Shown: piece after piece, positions 1 through 5,538 of the stretch
How the letters are laid out: every line of letters starts with the position of its first letter
Position numbering within the stretch: position 1 is the stretch's first letter
Assembly (NCBI GenBank): GCA_007571275.1
Contig: RKRS01000041.1
Span: forward strand, 1 to 6,744
Direction of reading: 5' to 3'
Length of the DNA stretch: 6,744 nucleotides
Source of the DNA: Dehalococcoidia bacterium
Lineage (GTDB): Bacteria > Chloroflexota > Dehalococcoidia > Bin125
Translations under genes and position numbers: made by a program
The notes under the pieces: generated by a model
What the model was told of the DNA's origin: nothing
The model's database searches: none
The model's input: only the letters and a program-made list of their open reading frames with translations

Positions 1-108
1 ATCGAACATGTCCGGGAGACTGCAGTGGCGGCTCTCCGCCAGGGGTACGTCAATTGTCTCGAAGTGGGACTCGGCATCGTCGCCTGTGTAGACGCGGGTG
101 ATATTCAT
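1..108 (-). CDS. Cupin-type small protein paralogue, N-terminal 36 codons only (runs off window)
   Basis: The reverse strand reads an open frame from an ATG at 108-106 to the window edge, giving 36 codons with no stop. It begins MNITRVYTGDDAESHFE, which aligns without gaps to the start of the complete cupin just upstream (MRLTRMYQGDDGESHFE): I count 14 identities in the first 24 residues. The start lies 21 bp after the stop of that cupin, the same spacing as between the cupin and the HAD gene before it, so it is probably the next gene of the same operon. The ribosome site is weak (TGGA about 9 nt upstream), which suggests coupling. The metal-binding part of the barrel would be outside the window, so the cupin call rests only on homology to its neighbour. 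The codons have diverged strongly, so the duplication is not recent. Confidence 0.72.
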   Translation of the reverse strand, partial: MNITRVYTGDDAESHFETIDVPLAESRHCSLPDMFD

Positions 109-129
109 CGTGTCATTCCAATCGGTTGA

Positions 130-516
130 TCAGTCATCGAATGAGCGCGCCCAGCGATGGACGTCGAAGTCGTCGGGCAGATGCACCATGAAGCTCAGGC
201 GCGGACCCTCGAGGTCAGTGGTCTTGTGCCCGGGTCCATCAACGTCTTCTGCGTAACAAATGTCTCCCGGTCCGAAGCGTCGAACTTCACCGTTGGTCAC
301 TTCAGTCTGCACCACTCCCTGAATCACGATGATCATCGTCTTGCCTGCGGCATTGTGCCAGTCGAAATGCCAACCCGGTTGCGTGACCCGAAAACTCGTA
401 CTGAGCGGAAAGAGGCGGCGTGAGACATCGCCGATATCAAAATGCCTGAGCCCTATCTCGATCTCCTCGAAATGGGATTCCCCATCATCGCCCTGATACA
501 TCCTCGTCAATCGCAT
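130..516 (-). CDS. Small single-domain cupin protein (128 aa)
   Basis: A complete single-domain cupin of typical small size. Cupin motif 1 is visible around residues 48-66, with WHFDWHN supplying likely metal ligands His50 and His54, followed by a hydrophobic strand ending in IQG at about 67. Motif 2 lies around residues 82-97 (FGPGD, then DVDGPGH), giving His97. Family knowledge: such proteins hold a divalent metal in a beta barrel and act as dioxygenases, isomerases, or sensors/binders of small acids. The substrate cannot be read from sequence. The ATG at 516 is well supported by a perfect AGGAGG at 523-528, 6 nt upstream. It lies 21 bp after the HAD stop and 21 bp before a paralogous cupin start, so it is probably co-transcribed with dinB and the HAD gene. 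It is predicted to be cytoplasmic; I see no signal peptide or membrane segment. Confidence 0.88.
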   Translation of the reverse strand: MRLTRMYQGDDGESHFEEIEIGLRHFDIGDVSRRLFPLSTSFRVTQPGWHFDWHNAAGKTMIIVIQGVVQTEVTNGEVRRFGPGDICYAEDVDGPGHKTTDLEGPRLSFMVHLPDDFDVHRWARSFDD

Positions 517-522
517 GGTCAG

Positions 523-528
523 CCTCCT
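523..528 (-). promoter_or_regulatory. Strong Shine-Dalgarno site for the cupin gene
   Basis: The minus strand carries a perfect AGGAGG 6 nt before the ATG at 516. It fixes the start of the cupin gene and suggests it is translated efficiently on its own, unlike the weakly preceded downstream paralogue. Confidence 0.75.
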
Positions 529-537
529 GCACCGATG

Positions 538-1224
538 CTAACGCGAGTAGTGGAGACGCCAGTAATCGCCAAGCTCGGCGAGAGACTGCACAATCAGATC
601 CGGCTCAACATCATCGGGAATTGGCTCATGTCCGCGACGAACCCAAACAGTGATGGCGCCGAGCTCAGATGCGGGTCGAATGTCGTGCGCAATCGATCCG
701 GCGATGTGGAGTTGCTGGGCGGGCTCAATCTGGCGCGACTGGTACAGCTCCAGCCAGTGATCGTGATCAGGTTTGTAGCTGCGAACATCCTCGGCCGTGA
801 TCAGCTGGTCAAATCGCGCGCCCAGCTTACGCACGCTGACCGCCAGGCTGGCGCGCGTGACGTTCGACAGGATCGCCATGGGCGTTCCAACGGTCGCCAG
901 ACGCTTCAGAAATCCGCCAGCGTCCTGAAATGGAGGCCAGTGAGCAATGGAGTTGGCAAACGACCGGGCAGCGGCGTCACCCAGCTCGACACCGTATTCG
1001 GCGGCGGTTCGCTGAATCGAGAGCGCCAGCACCTGGTCATAGGGTCGGTAATACTCGTGCTCGACTTCCAGCTCCACTTCCAGGCGGCGGGCAATCAACG
1101 AGTCCGTATCGAGATCAACGAGCTCGGGTATGGCGTTCACTGCCGCTCGCGCGCCGGACTGCCAGTCGATCAGCGTTCCGTAGCAGTCAAAAGAAATCAC
1201 GGCCGCCTCGCGTGGATGAATCAC
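538..1224 (-). CDS. HAD-superfamily hydrolase, haloacid-dehalogenase (type II)-like
   Basis: A 228-residue HAD hydrolase. Motif I is FDCYGTL with nucleophile Asp13; the +2 position is Tyr, not the Asp of HAD phosphatases, which points to the haloacid dehalogenase branch. Motif II is LSN at 119-121, motif III is Lys151 in the KPDHDHW stretch, and motif IV has Asp181 in AHDIRPA followed by the typical WVRRG. Residues 22-100 form the helical cap (it includes WPPF). The family cleaves C-halogen or phosphate bonds through an aspartyl intermediate. However, the motif IV segment GSIAHD does not match the SSNAWD of characterised L-2-haloacid dehalogenases as I recall it, so substrate and even reaction class are open. 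The start is GTG at 1224, overlapping the dinB stop in a GTGA arrangement, with GGGAG at 1230-1234 as ribosome site inside dinB. Translational coupling to dinB is likely. Confidence 0.88.
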   Translation of the reverse strand: MIHPREAAVISFDCYGTLIDWQSGARAAVNAIPELVDLDTDSLIARRLEVELEVEHEYYRPYDQVLALSIQRTAAEYGVELGDAAARSFANSIAHWPPFQDAGGFLKRLATVGTPMAILSNVTRASLAVSVRKLGARFDQLITAEDVRSYKPDHDHWLELYQSRQIEPAQQLHIAGSIAHDIRPASELGAITVWVRRGHEPIPDDVEPDLIVQSLAELGDYWRLHYSR

Positions 1225-2453
1225 AGAGACTCCCTATCGGATGGTGAAGCTGTACCAAAGCGGACGATATCGCCGCCATACTTCTCGTTCAGCTCCCGAA
1301 CGGCTTCATCAACCACTCGCTGGCGCTCACGCCGCGCTGTCGACTGCGGCGGCTCCAGACTTGGTCCGCCAGTCTGATCGAAGAGCGACAGCTGAGCGGC
1401 TATTGGTCGCCGCTCGAGGGCAGAGACGCCGACACCGACGAGTCGGAACTTTCGGAGTGGAGCAAGTTGCTCGCGGAGCAAGGCAAGCGCGGTGCGCTCA
1501 ATCGCAGCAGCGTCGTTGATCGGCTTCGCCAAGGTCCGCTGACGCGTGAATGTCGTGAAATCGTACAATCGCAGCTTGCCTTGCACGGTGCGAGCGCGAA
1601 ACCCGCTCTCTGTCAGTCGCCTGGCGACGGCGGCTGCCTGATCAGCTACGACTTTCGTCAGCGTCGCCTCGCTACTGACATCCTCCGCGAAGGTCATCTC
1701 GGATGAGATGGACTTCGCTTCGCGCTCCAGGGAGATATCCCGATCATCCAGACCTCTCGCCAACTGCCAGAACCATTCGCCGCGGCTGCCAAATCGATCG
1801 ATCAGCCAGGGCAGCGGACGATCAGCGAGGTCGCCGATCGTTTCGATCCCGGCTCCCAGCAACCGCTCAGCGGTCTTCGGCCCAACGCCCCATAGATCCG
1901 AAATCGGCAACGGCGCCAGGAACGCGGCCTCCTGCCCGGGCGGGACGACGGTGAGACCGTTCGGCTTGTTTTGATCGGAGGCGATTTTGGCGACCGATTT
2001 ACTGGTCGCGACTCCACAGGAAACCGTCAACTGCGTTTCCCTCGTCACGCGTTCACGAATCCATTGTGCGAGTTCAACGGGCGTCGCGCCTTCGCCAACC
2101 CGGTAGGTGATGTCGACAAACGCCTCATCGACGGAGAGTGGCTCGACCAGCGGCGACACCTCGCGGAAAATCGACATAATTTCCGCCGACACTTCCCGAT
2201 AGCGCGAGAACCGCGGTCTGACAATTTCAGCCTGTGGACAAAGGCGGACCGCTGTTCGCATCGGCATCGCCGAGCGACAACCAAAGACGCGAGCCTCGTA
2301 GGAGGCCGCCGCCACGACTCCGCGACTGCGAGGGGAACCTCCGACCAGAACCGGTTTGCCTCGCAGCTCAGGTTGGTCGCGCTGTTCCACCGACGCGAAG
2401 AATGCATCCATATCAGCGTGAATGATGTGTCGGGACGGAGGCGGCGTGGTCAC
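1221..2453 (-). CDS. dinB: DNA polymerase IV (Y-family translesion polymerase)
   Basis: A 410-residue Y-family polymerase that copies past DNA lesions with low fidelity. The palm begins with HADMDAFFASVE, giving metal ligand Asp14 and the probable steric-gate Phe19 that excludes ribonucleotides. The second catalytic pair is Asp109-Glu110 in LSVDEAF. The fingers include SYEARVFGCRSAMPM at 51-65. A helix-hairpin-helix in the thumb is at about 187-211 (DLWGVGPKTAERLLGAG), and the little-finger domain spans about 245-350. QLSLF at 354-358 matches the beta-clamp binding consensus and is followed by a roughly 50-residue tail. The start is GTG at 2453, the only start upstream of the catalytic motif that fits. 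It has only a GA-rich run right against the codon, so a leaderless or poorly initiated mRNA is possible. It heads the minus-strand set with the HAD and cupin genes. I see no recognisable LexA operator. Confidence 0.96.
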   Translation of the reverse strand: MTTPPPSRHIIHADMDAFFASVEQRDQPELRGKPVLVGGSPRSRGVVAAASYEARVFGCRSAMPMRTAVRLCPQAEIVRPRFSRYREVSAEIMSIFREVSPLVEPLSVDEAFVDITYRVGEGATPVELAQWIRERVTRETQLTVSCGVATSKSVAKIASDQNKPNGLTVVPPGQEAAFLAPLPISDLWGVGPKTAERLLGAGIETIGDLADRPLPWLIDRFGSRGEWFWQLARGLDDRDISLEREAKSISSEMTFAEDVSSEATLTKVVADQAAAVARRLTESGFRARTVQGKLRLYDFTTFTRQRTLAKPINDAAAIERTALALLREQLAPLRKFRLVGVGVSALERRPIAAQLSLFDQTGGPSLEPPQSTARRERQRVVDEAVRELNEKYGGDIVRFGTASPSDRESL

Positions 2454-2487
2454 CCCTCTACGCTATCAATTCGTCGGAGATTGCCTG
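2454..2487. promoter_or_regulatory. Short divergent intergenic region between dinB and the plus-strand pair
   Basis: Only 34 bp separate the two divergent start codons. It holds GGAGA at 2476-2480, a good ribosome site for the plus-strand ATG at 2488. There is an AT-richer TATCAAT run at 2464-2470 that might serve as a -10 element, but no convincing -35 partner. At least one promoter must extend into, or lie inside, the opposing coding sequence if both units start here. This is inferred from geometry; no promoter can be assigned firmly. Confidence 0.35.
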
Positions 2488-3087
2488 ATGAGCCTCTTCA
2501 GCCGACTGCGCTCGAGACTGTCTGCCGGTTCCCACCAACGGATCTCGGAAACGCCGCTCGTCGAAGCAGAGCGTCTGCTACGCAGCGGCGGCCCGGCAGT
2601 CGAAATCCGACGCGCTGCAATGTGCGCGCAGCCGGGCGACCCGGTCGACCGGGCCTGGCAGGCGCTGTTCACGGGAGACGCAGATCTAGCGCTGACAGCG
2701 GCCTACACCGCGGCTGACGCGCGGCCATACGACGTTGACTCGCGAATCGTGCATGGCACGGTGCGTCTGGCACGAAACGACCTGGACCATGCAGAGCATG
2801 AGTTTGACGCGGTGATCGAGGAGTTCGGCGCCGAACCCGATGCAGCTGATGGCAGGCGAGCAACCATCCTGGCTCGCGGGTTTGCGCCACTGGACGAGTT
2901 ACCGGCGTCGGACGCTGAGTGGGAATCCGCCGCCGTATTGCTGACCACGCTTTGGCGAATGATCGGTGTCGCGGACGAGCGTCTGGCGGGATTAAGCGAA
3001 GCGCGTCCGGAGGGGCTGGCCATCATCAGGCGCGCACTGGCAACTGGAAGAGCAATCGACCTGGAGGCTGAAGATGGGGCTGTTTGA
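2488..3087 (+). CDS. Uncharacterised TPR-like helical protein (199 aa)
   Basis: I do not recognise this as a named family. The 199 residues are predicted mostly helical. Two segments, about 53-84 (AWQALFTGDADLALTAAY) and about 85-117 (RIVHGTVRLARNDLDHAE), show the small-residue and aromatic spacing of tetratricopeptide-like helical hairpins, including the Gly/Ala positions and Phe106. This suggests a protein-protein scaffold. The N-terminus is a basic amphipathic helix, MSLFSRLRSRLSA, which could sit on the membrane surface. There is no signal peptide or membrane-spanning segment. The frame extends upstream to 2422, but the ATG at 2488 is preferred: GGAGA at 2476-2480 lies 7 nt before it, and longer versions would run into dinB. 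The last 14 bp overlap the next gene, so the two are probably translated together. Function unknown. Confidence 0.78.
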   Translation: MSLFSRLRSRLSAGSHQRISETPLVEAERLLRSGGPAVEIRRAAMCAQPGDPVDRAWQALFTGDADLALTAAYTAADARPYDVDSRIVHGTVRLARNDLDHAEHEFDAVIEEFGAEPDAADGRRATILARGFAPLDELPASDAEWESAAVLLTTLWRMIGVADERLAGLSEARPEGLAIIRRALATGRAIDLEAEDGAV

Positions 3088-3400
3088 CGGACTGCGCCGA
3101 AAACTCTCGGCGCTCAACGAAGTACGCGAAGCGTCGCAAGCGGAAGCGGCGACATTGGCCGACATAGAGACCGTAAGACGAGCCTTGATTGCGGAGTCTG
3201 AGCGGCTTGGCCGACGGGAGCGGATGTCAGTAACGATGCTGATGGAGCACTCGGAAGAGGACTTGCGGACCGTCGACCTGTTTCAGATCATTGGTCACCT
3301 GGACGCGGAAGGTGAGATCCGGAACGTCGAACAGGATTCCTTTGGCAACCTCAAGTTCGACCTGGCGACGCTTGCCGGCCCTACAGATCGGTACCGCTGA
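3074..3400 (+). CDS. Uncharacterised small protein (108 aa) paired with the TPR-like gene
   Basis: Unrecognised. The ATG at 3074 lies inside the end of the preceding gene (14-bp overlap, different frame) and has GGAGG at 3063-3067, 6 nt upstream, so it is well supported and probably coupled. The protein starts MGLFDGLRRKLSA, nearly the same amphipathic motif as its partner. Residues 15-50 are a charged helix (possible coiled coil). Residues 62-97 read as a helix (VDLFQIIGHLDAEGEI) followed by what looks like a beta hairpin (NVEQDSFGNLKFDL). That pattern recalls the recognition helix and wing of small winged-helix proteins, but the resemblance is weak and I would not call it DNA-binding on this alone. 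No membrane segment. It probably works with the TPR-like protein, as partner or adaptor. Confidence 0.75.
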   Translation: MGLFDGLRRKLSALNEVREASQAEAATLADIETVRRALIAESERLGRRERMSVTMLMEHSEEDLRTVDLFQIIGHLDAEGEIRNVEQDSFGNLKFDLATLAGPTDRYR

Positions 3401-3486
3401 GTGAGGCTCATGATCGCACTATGTTAGTTATGCAAAGGAATGGCGCAGATCGAGGACATAACGGCCAAAACGCAGCCGAAACTGTG
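3401..3486. other. Convergent intergenic spacer
   Basis: This 86-bp gap separates the ends of the plus-strand pair and the minus-strand run. It should hold transcription ends for both, but I find no GC-rich stem followed by a T-run on either strand, only short 4-bp complementarities (for example CGGC with GCCG on the minus strand). Termination may be factor-dependent, or the transcripts may overlap. Confidence 0.5.
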
Positions 3487-4509
3487 TCAGGGCGCTCGCT
3501 CGAGAACGAGCTGAAACTCCATGATGCCAACATCCTCGATCGACAGCACGCGGAAGCCCGTGGGCTTTTCGATGTCGTAGTCGGCGAGCGTAATCTCTGT
3601 TGATCCAACCACCAGAACCAGCCCGTCCACGTACAGGCCCTCCAGCGCGATGCTGACCGGGTTGGTCACACCGTGCAGGTCGAGCGTGCCTTGCACCGTG
3701 ACCATCAATGCATCTTCGCCAGTGGGCAACGCATCGATGGTGATTGGCTCCGTCAACATGAACGTTGCGAATGGGTAGGTATCGGTTTCGATGCCGCGAG
3801 TGCGCAGCGCGCTGTCGCGGAATGACTCGTCGCTTTTCAGCGTTCGTAGATCAGCTTCAATCGTCACCGCAGTGATGGCGGCGCCGTCAAATTCCAACGC
3901 CGCCACGATGTCGCTGGTTCGACCGACGGCGGTTGTGGTGCCGATGTTGGCCAATTCCTCACCGATCCGATAGCCGACGAATGACGCGCCCTGCTGTGAC
4001 AACGTCCAGGTACCGGCCAGGTCGGCCAGACTGGGAGACTCAATCGTCATCTCATCCTGGGACGACTGTTGATCCTGCTCGGCTGACTGTTCCTGCGGTT
4101 GCGGTGATGGTGATTCCTCACTCGCCTGCTCATCGCTGGATTGCGTCCCTTGCGATGCTTGCGGCTCGTCATCACCTGCAGTCTCTGCAACGTCTTGCTG
4201 GCCGTATGCATCCGAGTCCGAAGTTGCTTGACTCTGCTGAGTTGACACGGCCTCGGTCTGGGCCTGTTGCTGGGTCGAGTCAGACTGCTGTGAATCTCGT
4301 TGCTGGCCCTGCGATTGGACGTCGCTGCTCTGCTGTTCATCCTGCCGCACTGACTCCACCGCTGACTCAAGCGTCGCCGGAGGAGGCGGGCTGTCAAACA
4401 CCCCAACCTGCCAGAGAATGATCAGGAGGATGGCCAGAAGAGCCCCGGCGACAATCAGGCCGGTTGCGATCAGCCGTTGGGGACTCAGGCTCAGTAGCGA
4501 ACGCAACAT
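3487..4509 (-). CDS. Membrane-anchored YceI-domain protein with long Gln/Ser-rich linker
   Basis: A 340-residue protein in three parts. Residues 1-12 are short and basic (Arg3, Arg12). Residues 13-33 form one hydrophobic helix, probably an uncleaved anchor with the rest outside the cell. Residues 41-155 are a low-complexity linker; I count 29 Gln, 19 Ser and 22 Asp/Glu in residues 56-155, with no Lys. Residues 165-340 are a YceI domain: it opens GTWTLSQQGASFVGY and contains the family pattern of SFRDSALRTRGIETDTYP, then GTLDLHGVTNPV. YceI proteins are lipocalin-like barrels that bind polyisoprenoid or other amphiphilic lipids; the ligand here is unknown. The frame opens at a TTG at 4536, but the ATG at 4509 is chosen because a perfect AGGAGG sits 5 nt upstream. 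It starts 27 bp after the ftsY stop, so it is probably the last gene of the smc-ftsY run. Confidence 0.9.
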   Translation of the reverse strand: MLRSLLSLSPQRLIATGLIVAGALLAILLIILWQVGVFDSPPPPATLESAVESVRQDEQQSSDVQSQGQQRDSQQSDSTQQQAQTEAVSTQQSQATSDSDAYGQQDVAETAGDDEPQASQGTQSSDEQASEESPSPQPQEQSAEQDQQSSQDEMTIESPSLADLAGTWTLSQQGASFVGYRIGEELANIGTTTAVGRTSDIVAALEFDGAAITAVTIEADLRTLKSDESFRDSALRTRGIETDTYPFATFMLTEPITIDALPTGEDALMVTVQGTLDLHGVTNPVSIALEGLYVDGLVLVVGSTEITLADYDIEKPTGFRVLSIEDVGIMEFQLVLERAP

Positions 4510-4514
4510 GTTGG

Positions 4515-4520
4515 CCTCCT
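4515..4520 (-). promoter_or_regulatory. Strong Shine-Dalgarno site deciding the YceI-protein start
   Basis: A perfect AGGAGG on the minus strand, 5 nt before the ATG at 4509. It lies inside the longer frame that begins with TTG at 4536, so it argues for the 340-residue product rather than the 349-residue one. Confidence 0.75.
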
Positions 4521-4536
4521 CAGCTCGAGCGGGCAA

Positions 4537-5436
4537 TTAATCATCGGACAACAGCGCGTCGACGAATGCTTCGGCATCGAACGGGGCAATGTCCCCTAGC
4601 CGTTCACCCGTTCCGACGAACCGCACAGGGATACCAAGCTCCTCGGCAATCGCAAACACGATGCCGCCTTTGCTCGTGCCATCGAGCTTGGCCAGGCACA
4701 CAGCAGTGACGCCGGTCGCCTGCGAGAACTGCCGGGCCTGGCTGAGCGCATTCTGGCCGCTGGTCGCGTCGATGACGAGCAGCACCTCATGCGGCGCGCC
4801 GGGGTGCTTCGACTCGACGACGCGTCGGATCTTGCCCAGCTCCGCCATCAGGTTGCGCTGCGTTTGCAGTCGTCCGGCGGTATCGATCAGCACGATATCG
4901 ACGTTGCGGGAGATGCCGGCTTCCAGTGCGTCGTAGGCGACCGCGCCCGGGTCTGAGCCCTGTTGCTGCGCGATCACCGGCGCGTTGATTCGTTCTCCCC
5001 AGGTCTGCAACTGCTCAATCGCCGCCGCACGGAAGGTGTCGGCGGCGGCGAGCATGGTCGACTTGCCATCCTCCTGGTACGCATGCGCGAGTTTGGCAAT
5101 AGACGTCGTCTTGCCTGCTCCGTTGACACCGACCACGAGGACGACGTGCGGGGGCGGTTGCGCCACGGTTCCGTTATGTCGATCCCATAGTGAGCCATTC
5201 GCGCTCGGGCGCTCGAGACCGGCGACCATACGATCGCGCAGGAGCTTGCGAACAGCGGAAGCATCCTTGCCACTGGATTCCGCGCGTAGCTCTTCGACCC
5301 AGCGAGCAGACGTCGCGCCGCCAACGTCGCCAAGAATCAGCGTCTCTTCCAGCTCTTCCCAGAAGTCCTCATCGATACGTGTTCGAGCGAAGATACGACG
5401 CAGCGCCCCCAGCTGGCCGCGCCTGGTATTGGCCAC
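4537..5436 (-). CDS. ftsY: Signal recognition particle receptor FtsY (NG domain; 5' end disrupted or separated)
   Basis: This encodes the SRP-receptor GTPase, which docks SRP-bound ribosomes at the membrane. The N domain is at about 5-75 (ARTRIDEDFWEELEETLI) and the G domain follows: P-loop GVNGAGKTT at 103-111, DTFRAAA at 133-139, DTAGR at 185-189, AKLD at 249-252 (first Thr of the usual TKLD replaced by Ala), and GTGE at 275-278. The family C-terminal stretch is complete. The GTG start at 5436 has only GAGGA 13 nt upstream, which is poor. An in-frame TAG lies two codons further up; beyond it the same frame continues as a basic/acidic N-terminus typical of FtsY. Either this is the remaining part of an interrupted gene or translation restarts here after the small upstream ORF. 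As called (299 aa) it lacks the membrane-targeting helix. The next gene starts 27 bp downstream. Confidence 0.9.
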   Translation of the reverse strand: MANTRRGQLGALRRIFARTRIDEDFWEELEETLILGDVGGATSARWVEELRAESSGKDASAVRKLLRDRMVAGLERPSANGSLWDRHNGTVAQPPPHVVLVVGVNGAGKTTSIAKLAHAYQEDGKSTMLAAADTFRAAAIEQLQTWGERINAPVIAQQQGSDPGAVAYDALEAGISRNVDIVLIDTAGRLQTQRNLMAELGKIRRVVESKHPGAPHEVLLVIDATSGQNALSQARQFSQATGVTAVCLAKLDGTSKGGIVFAIAEELGIPVRFVGTGERLGDIAPFDAEAFVDALLSDD

Positions 5437-5442
5437 ACTACG

Positions 5443-5538
5443 CTAATATTCCTCGCGGACCTCCTGGGCTTCGCTCGCATCATCCCCGCCCGCCGGTTCT
5501 TCCTGCGTTCGTCGAAACCTTCGGAATAGTTTGACCAT
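5443..5538 (-). CDS. 31-codon ORF resembling the missing FtsY N-terminus, in frame with ftsY
   Basis: Read on the minus strand, ATG at 5538-5536 opens a 31-codon frame ending in TAG at 5445-5443. It begins MVKLFRRFRRTQEE, a basic amphipathic helix, and continues with an acidic Gly/Asp/Glu-rich tail. This is the usual layout of an FtsY N-terminus: a lipid-binding helix, then an acidic A-region. The frame is the ftsY frame; after TAG come CGT and AGT, then the GTG of ftsY, so read-through would give a single protein of about 333 residues, a normal length. The ATG shares one base with the hydrolase TGA (TGATG), a classic coupling arrangement. It could be a split gene, a sequencing or assembly error at one base, or a real small peptide whose stop allows restart at GTG. 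It contains an internal AGGAGG at 5460-5465, too far from the GTG to be its ribosome site. Confidence 0.6.
   Translation of the reverse strand: MVKLFRRFRRTQEEPAGGDDASEAQEVREEY

Noticed and set aside
442..1377. Long plus-strand open frame (311 codons) opposite the HAD gene
   Set aside because: It is antisense to a HAD hydrolase with intact motifs and to the end of dinB. Its translation shows no recognisable domain and it has no good ribosome site. Long antisense frames are expected at this GC content.
2454..2487. Possible LexA/SOS operator in front of dinB
   Set aside because: I looked for Gram-positive-type (GAAC with GTTC) and E. coli-type (CTGT with ACAG) half sites in the gap; no matched pair with proper spacing is present. 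An imperfect ATCAAT/ATTG-GAT inverted match is too weak.
1971..2717. Plus-strand open frame of 248 codons crossing dinB and the TPR-like gene
   Set aside because: It overlaps two better supported genes, is Arg/Ser/Pro rich and low in order, and has no motif. It is a shadow of the dinB complement.
3401..3486. Terminator hairpin between convergent units
   Set aside because: Only stems of 4-5 bp with large loops or no loop (for example TGAGGCTCA) and no following T-run.
4047..4406. Gln-codon-rich stretch as a DNA tandem repeat or CRISPR-like array
   Set aside because: CAG and related codons recur, but there is no fixed repeat unit or spacing. It is explained by the composition of the protein linker.
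4509..4536. TTG start at 4536 for the YceI protein
   Set aside because: A perfect AGGAGG lies between it and the ATG at 4509 at ideal spacing, and the extra nine residues would precede the short basic end of the membrane anchor without any benefit.
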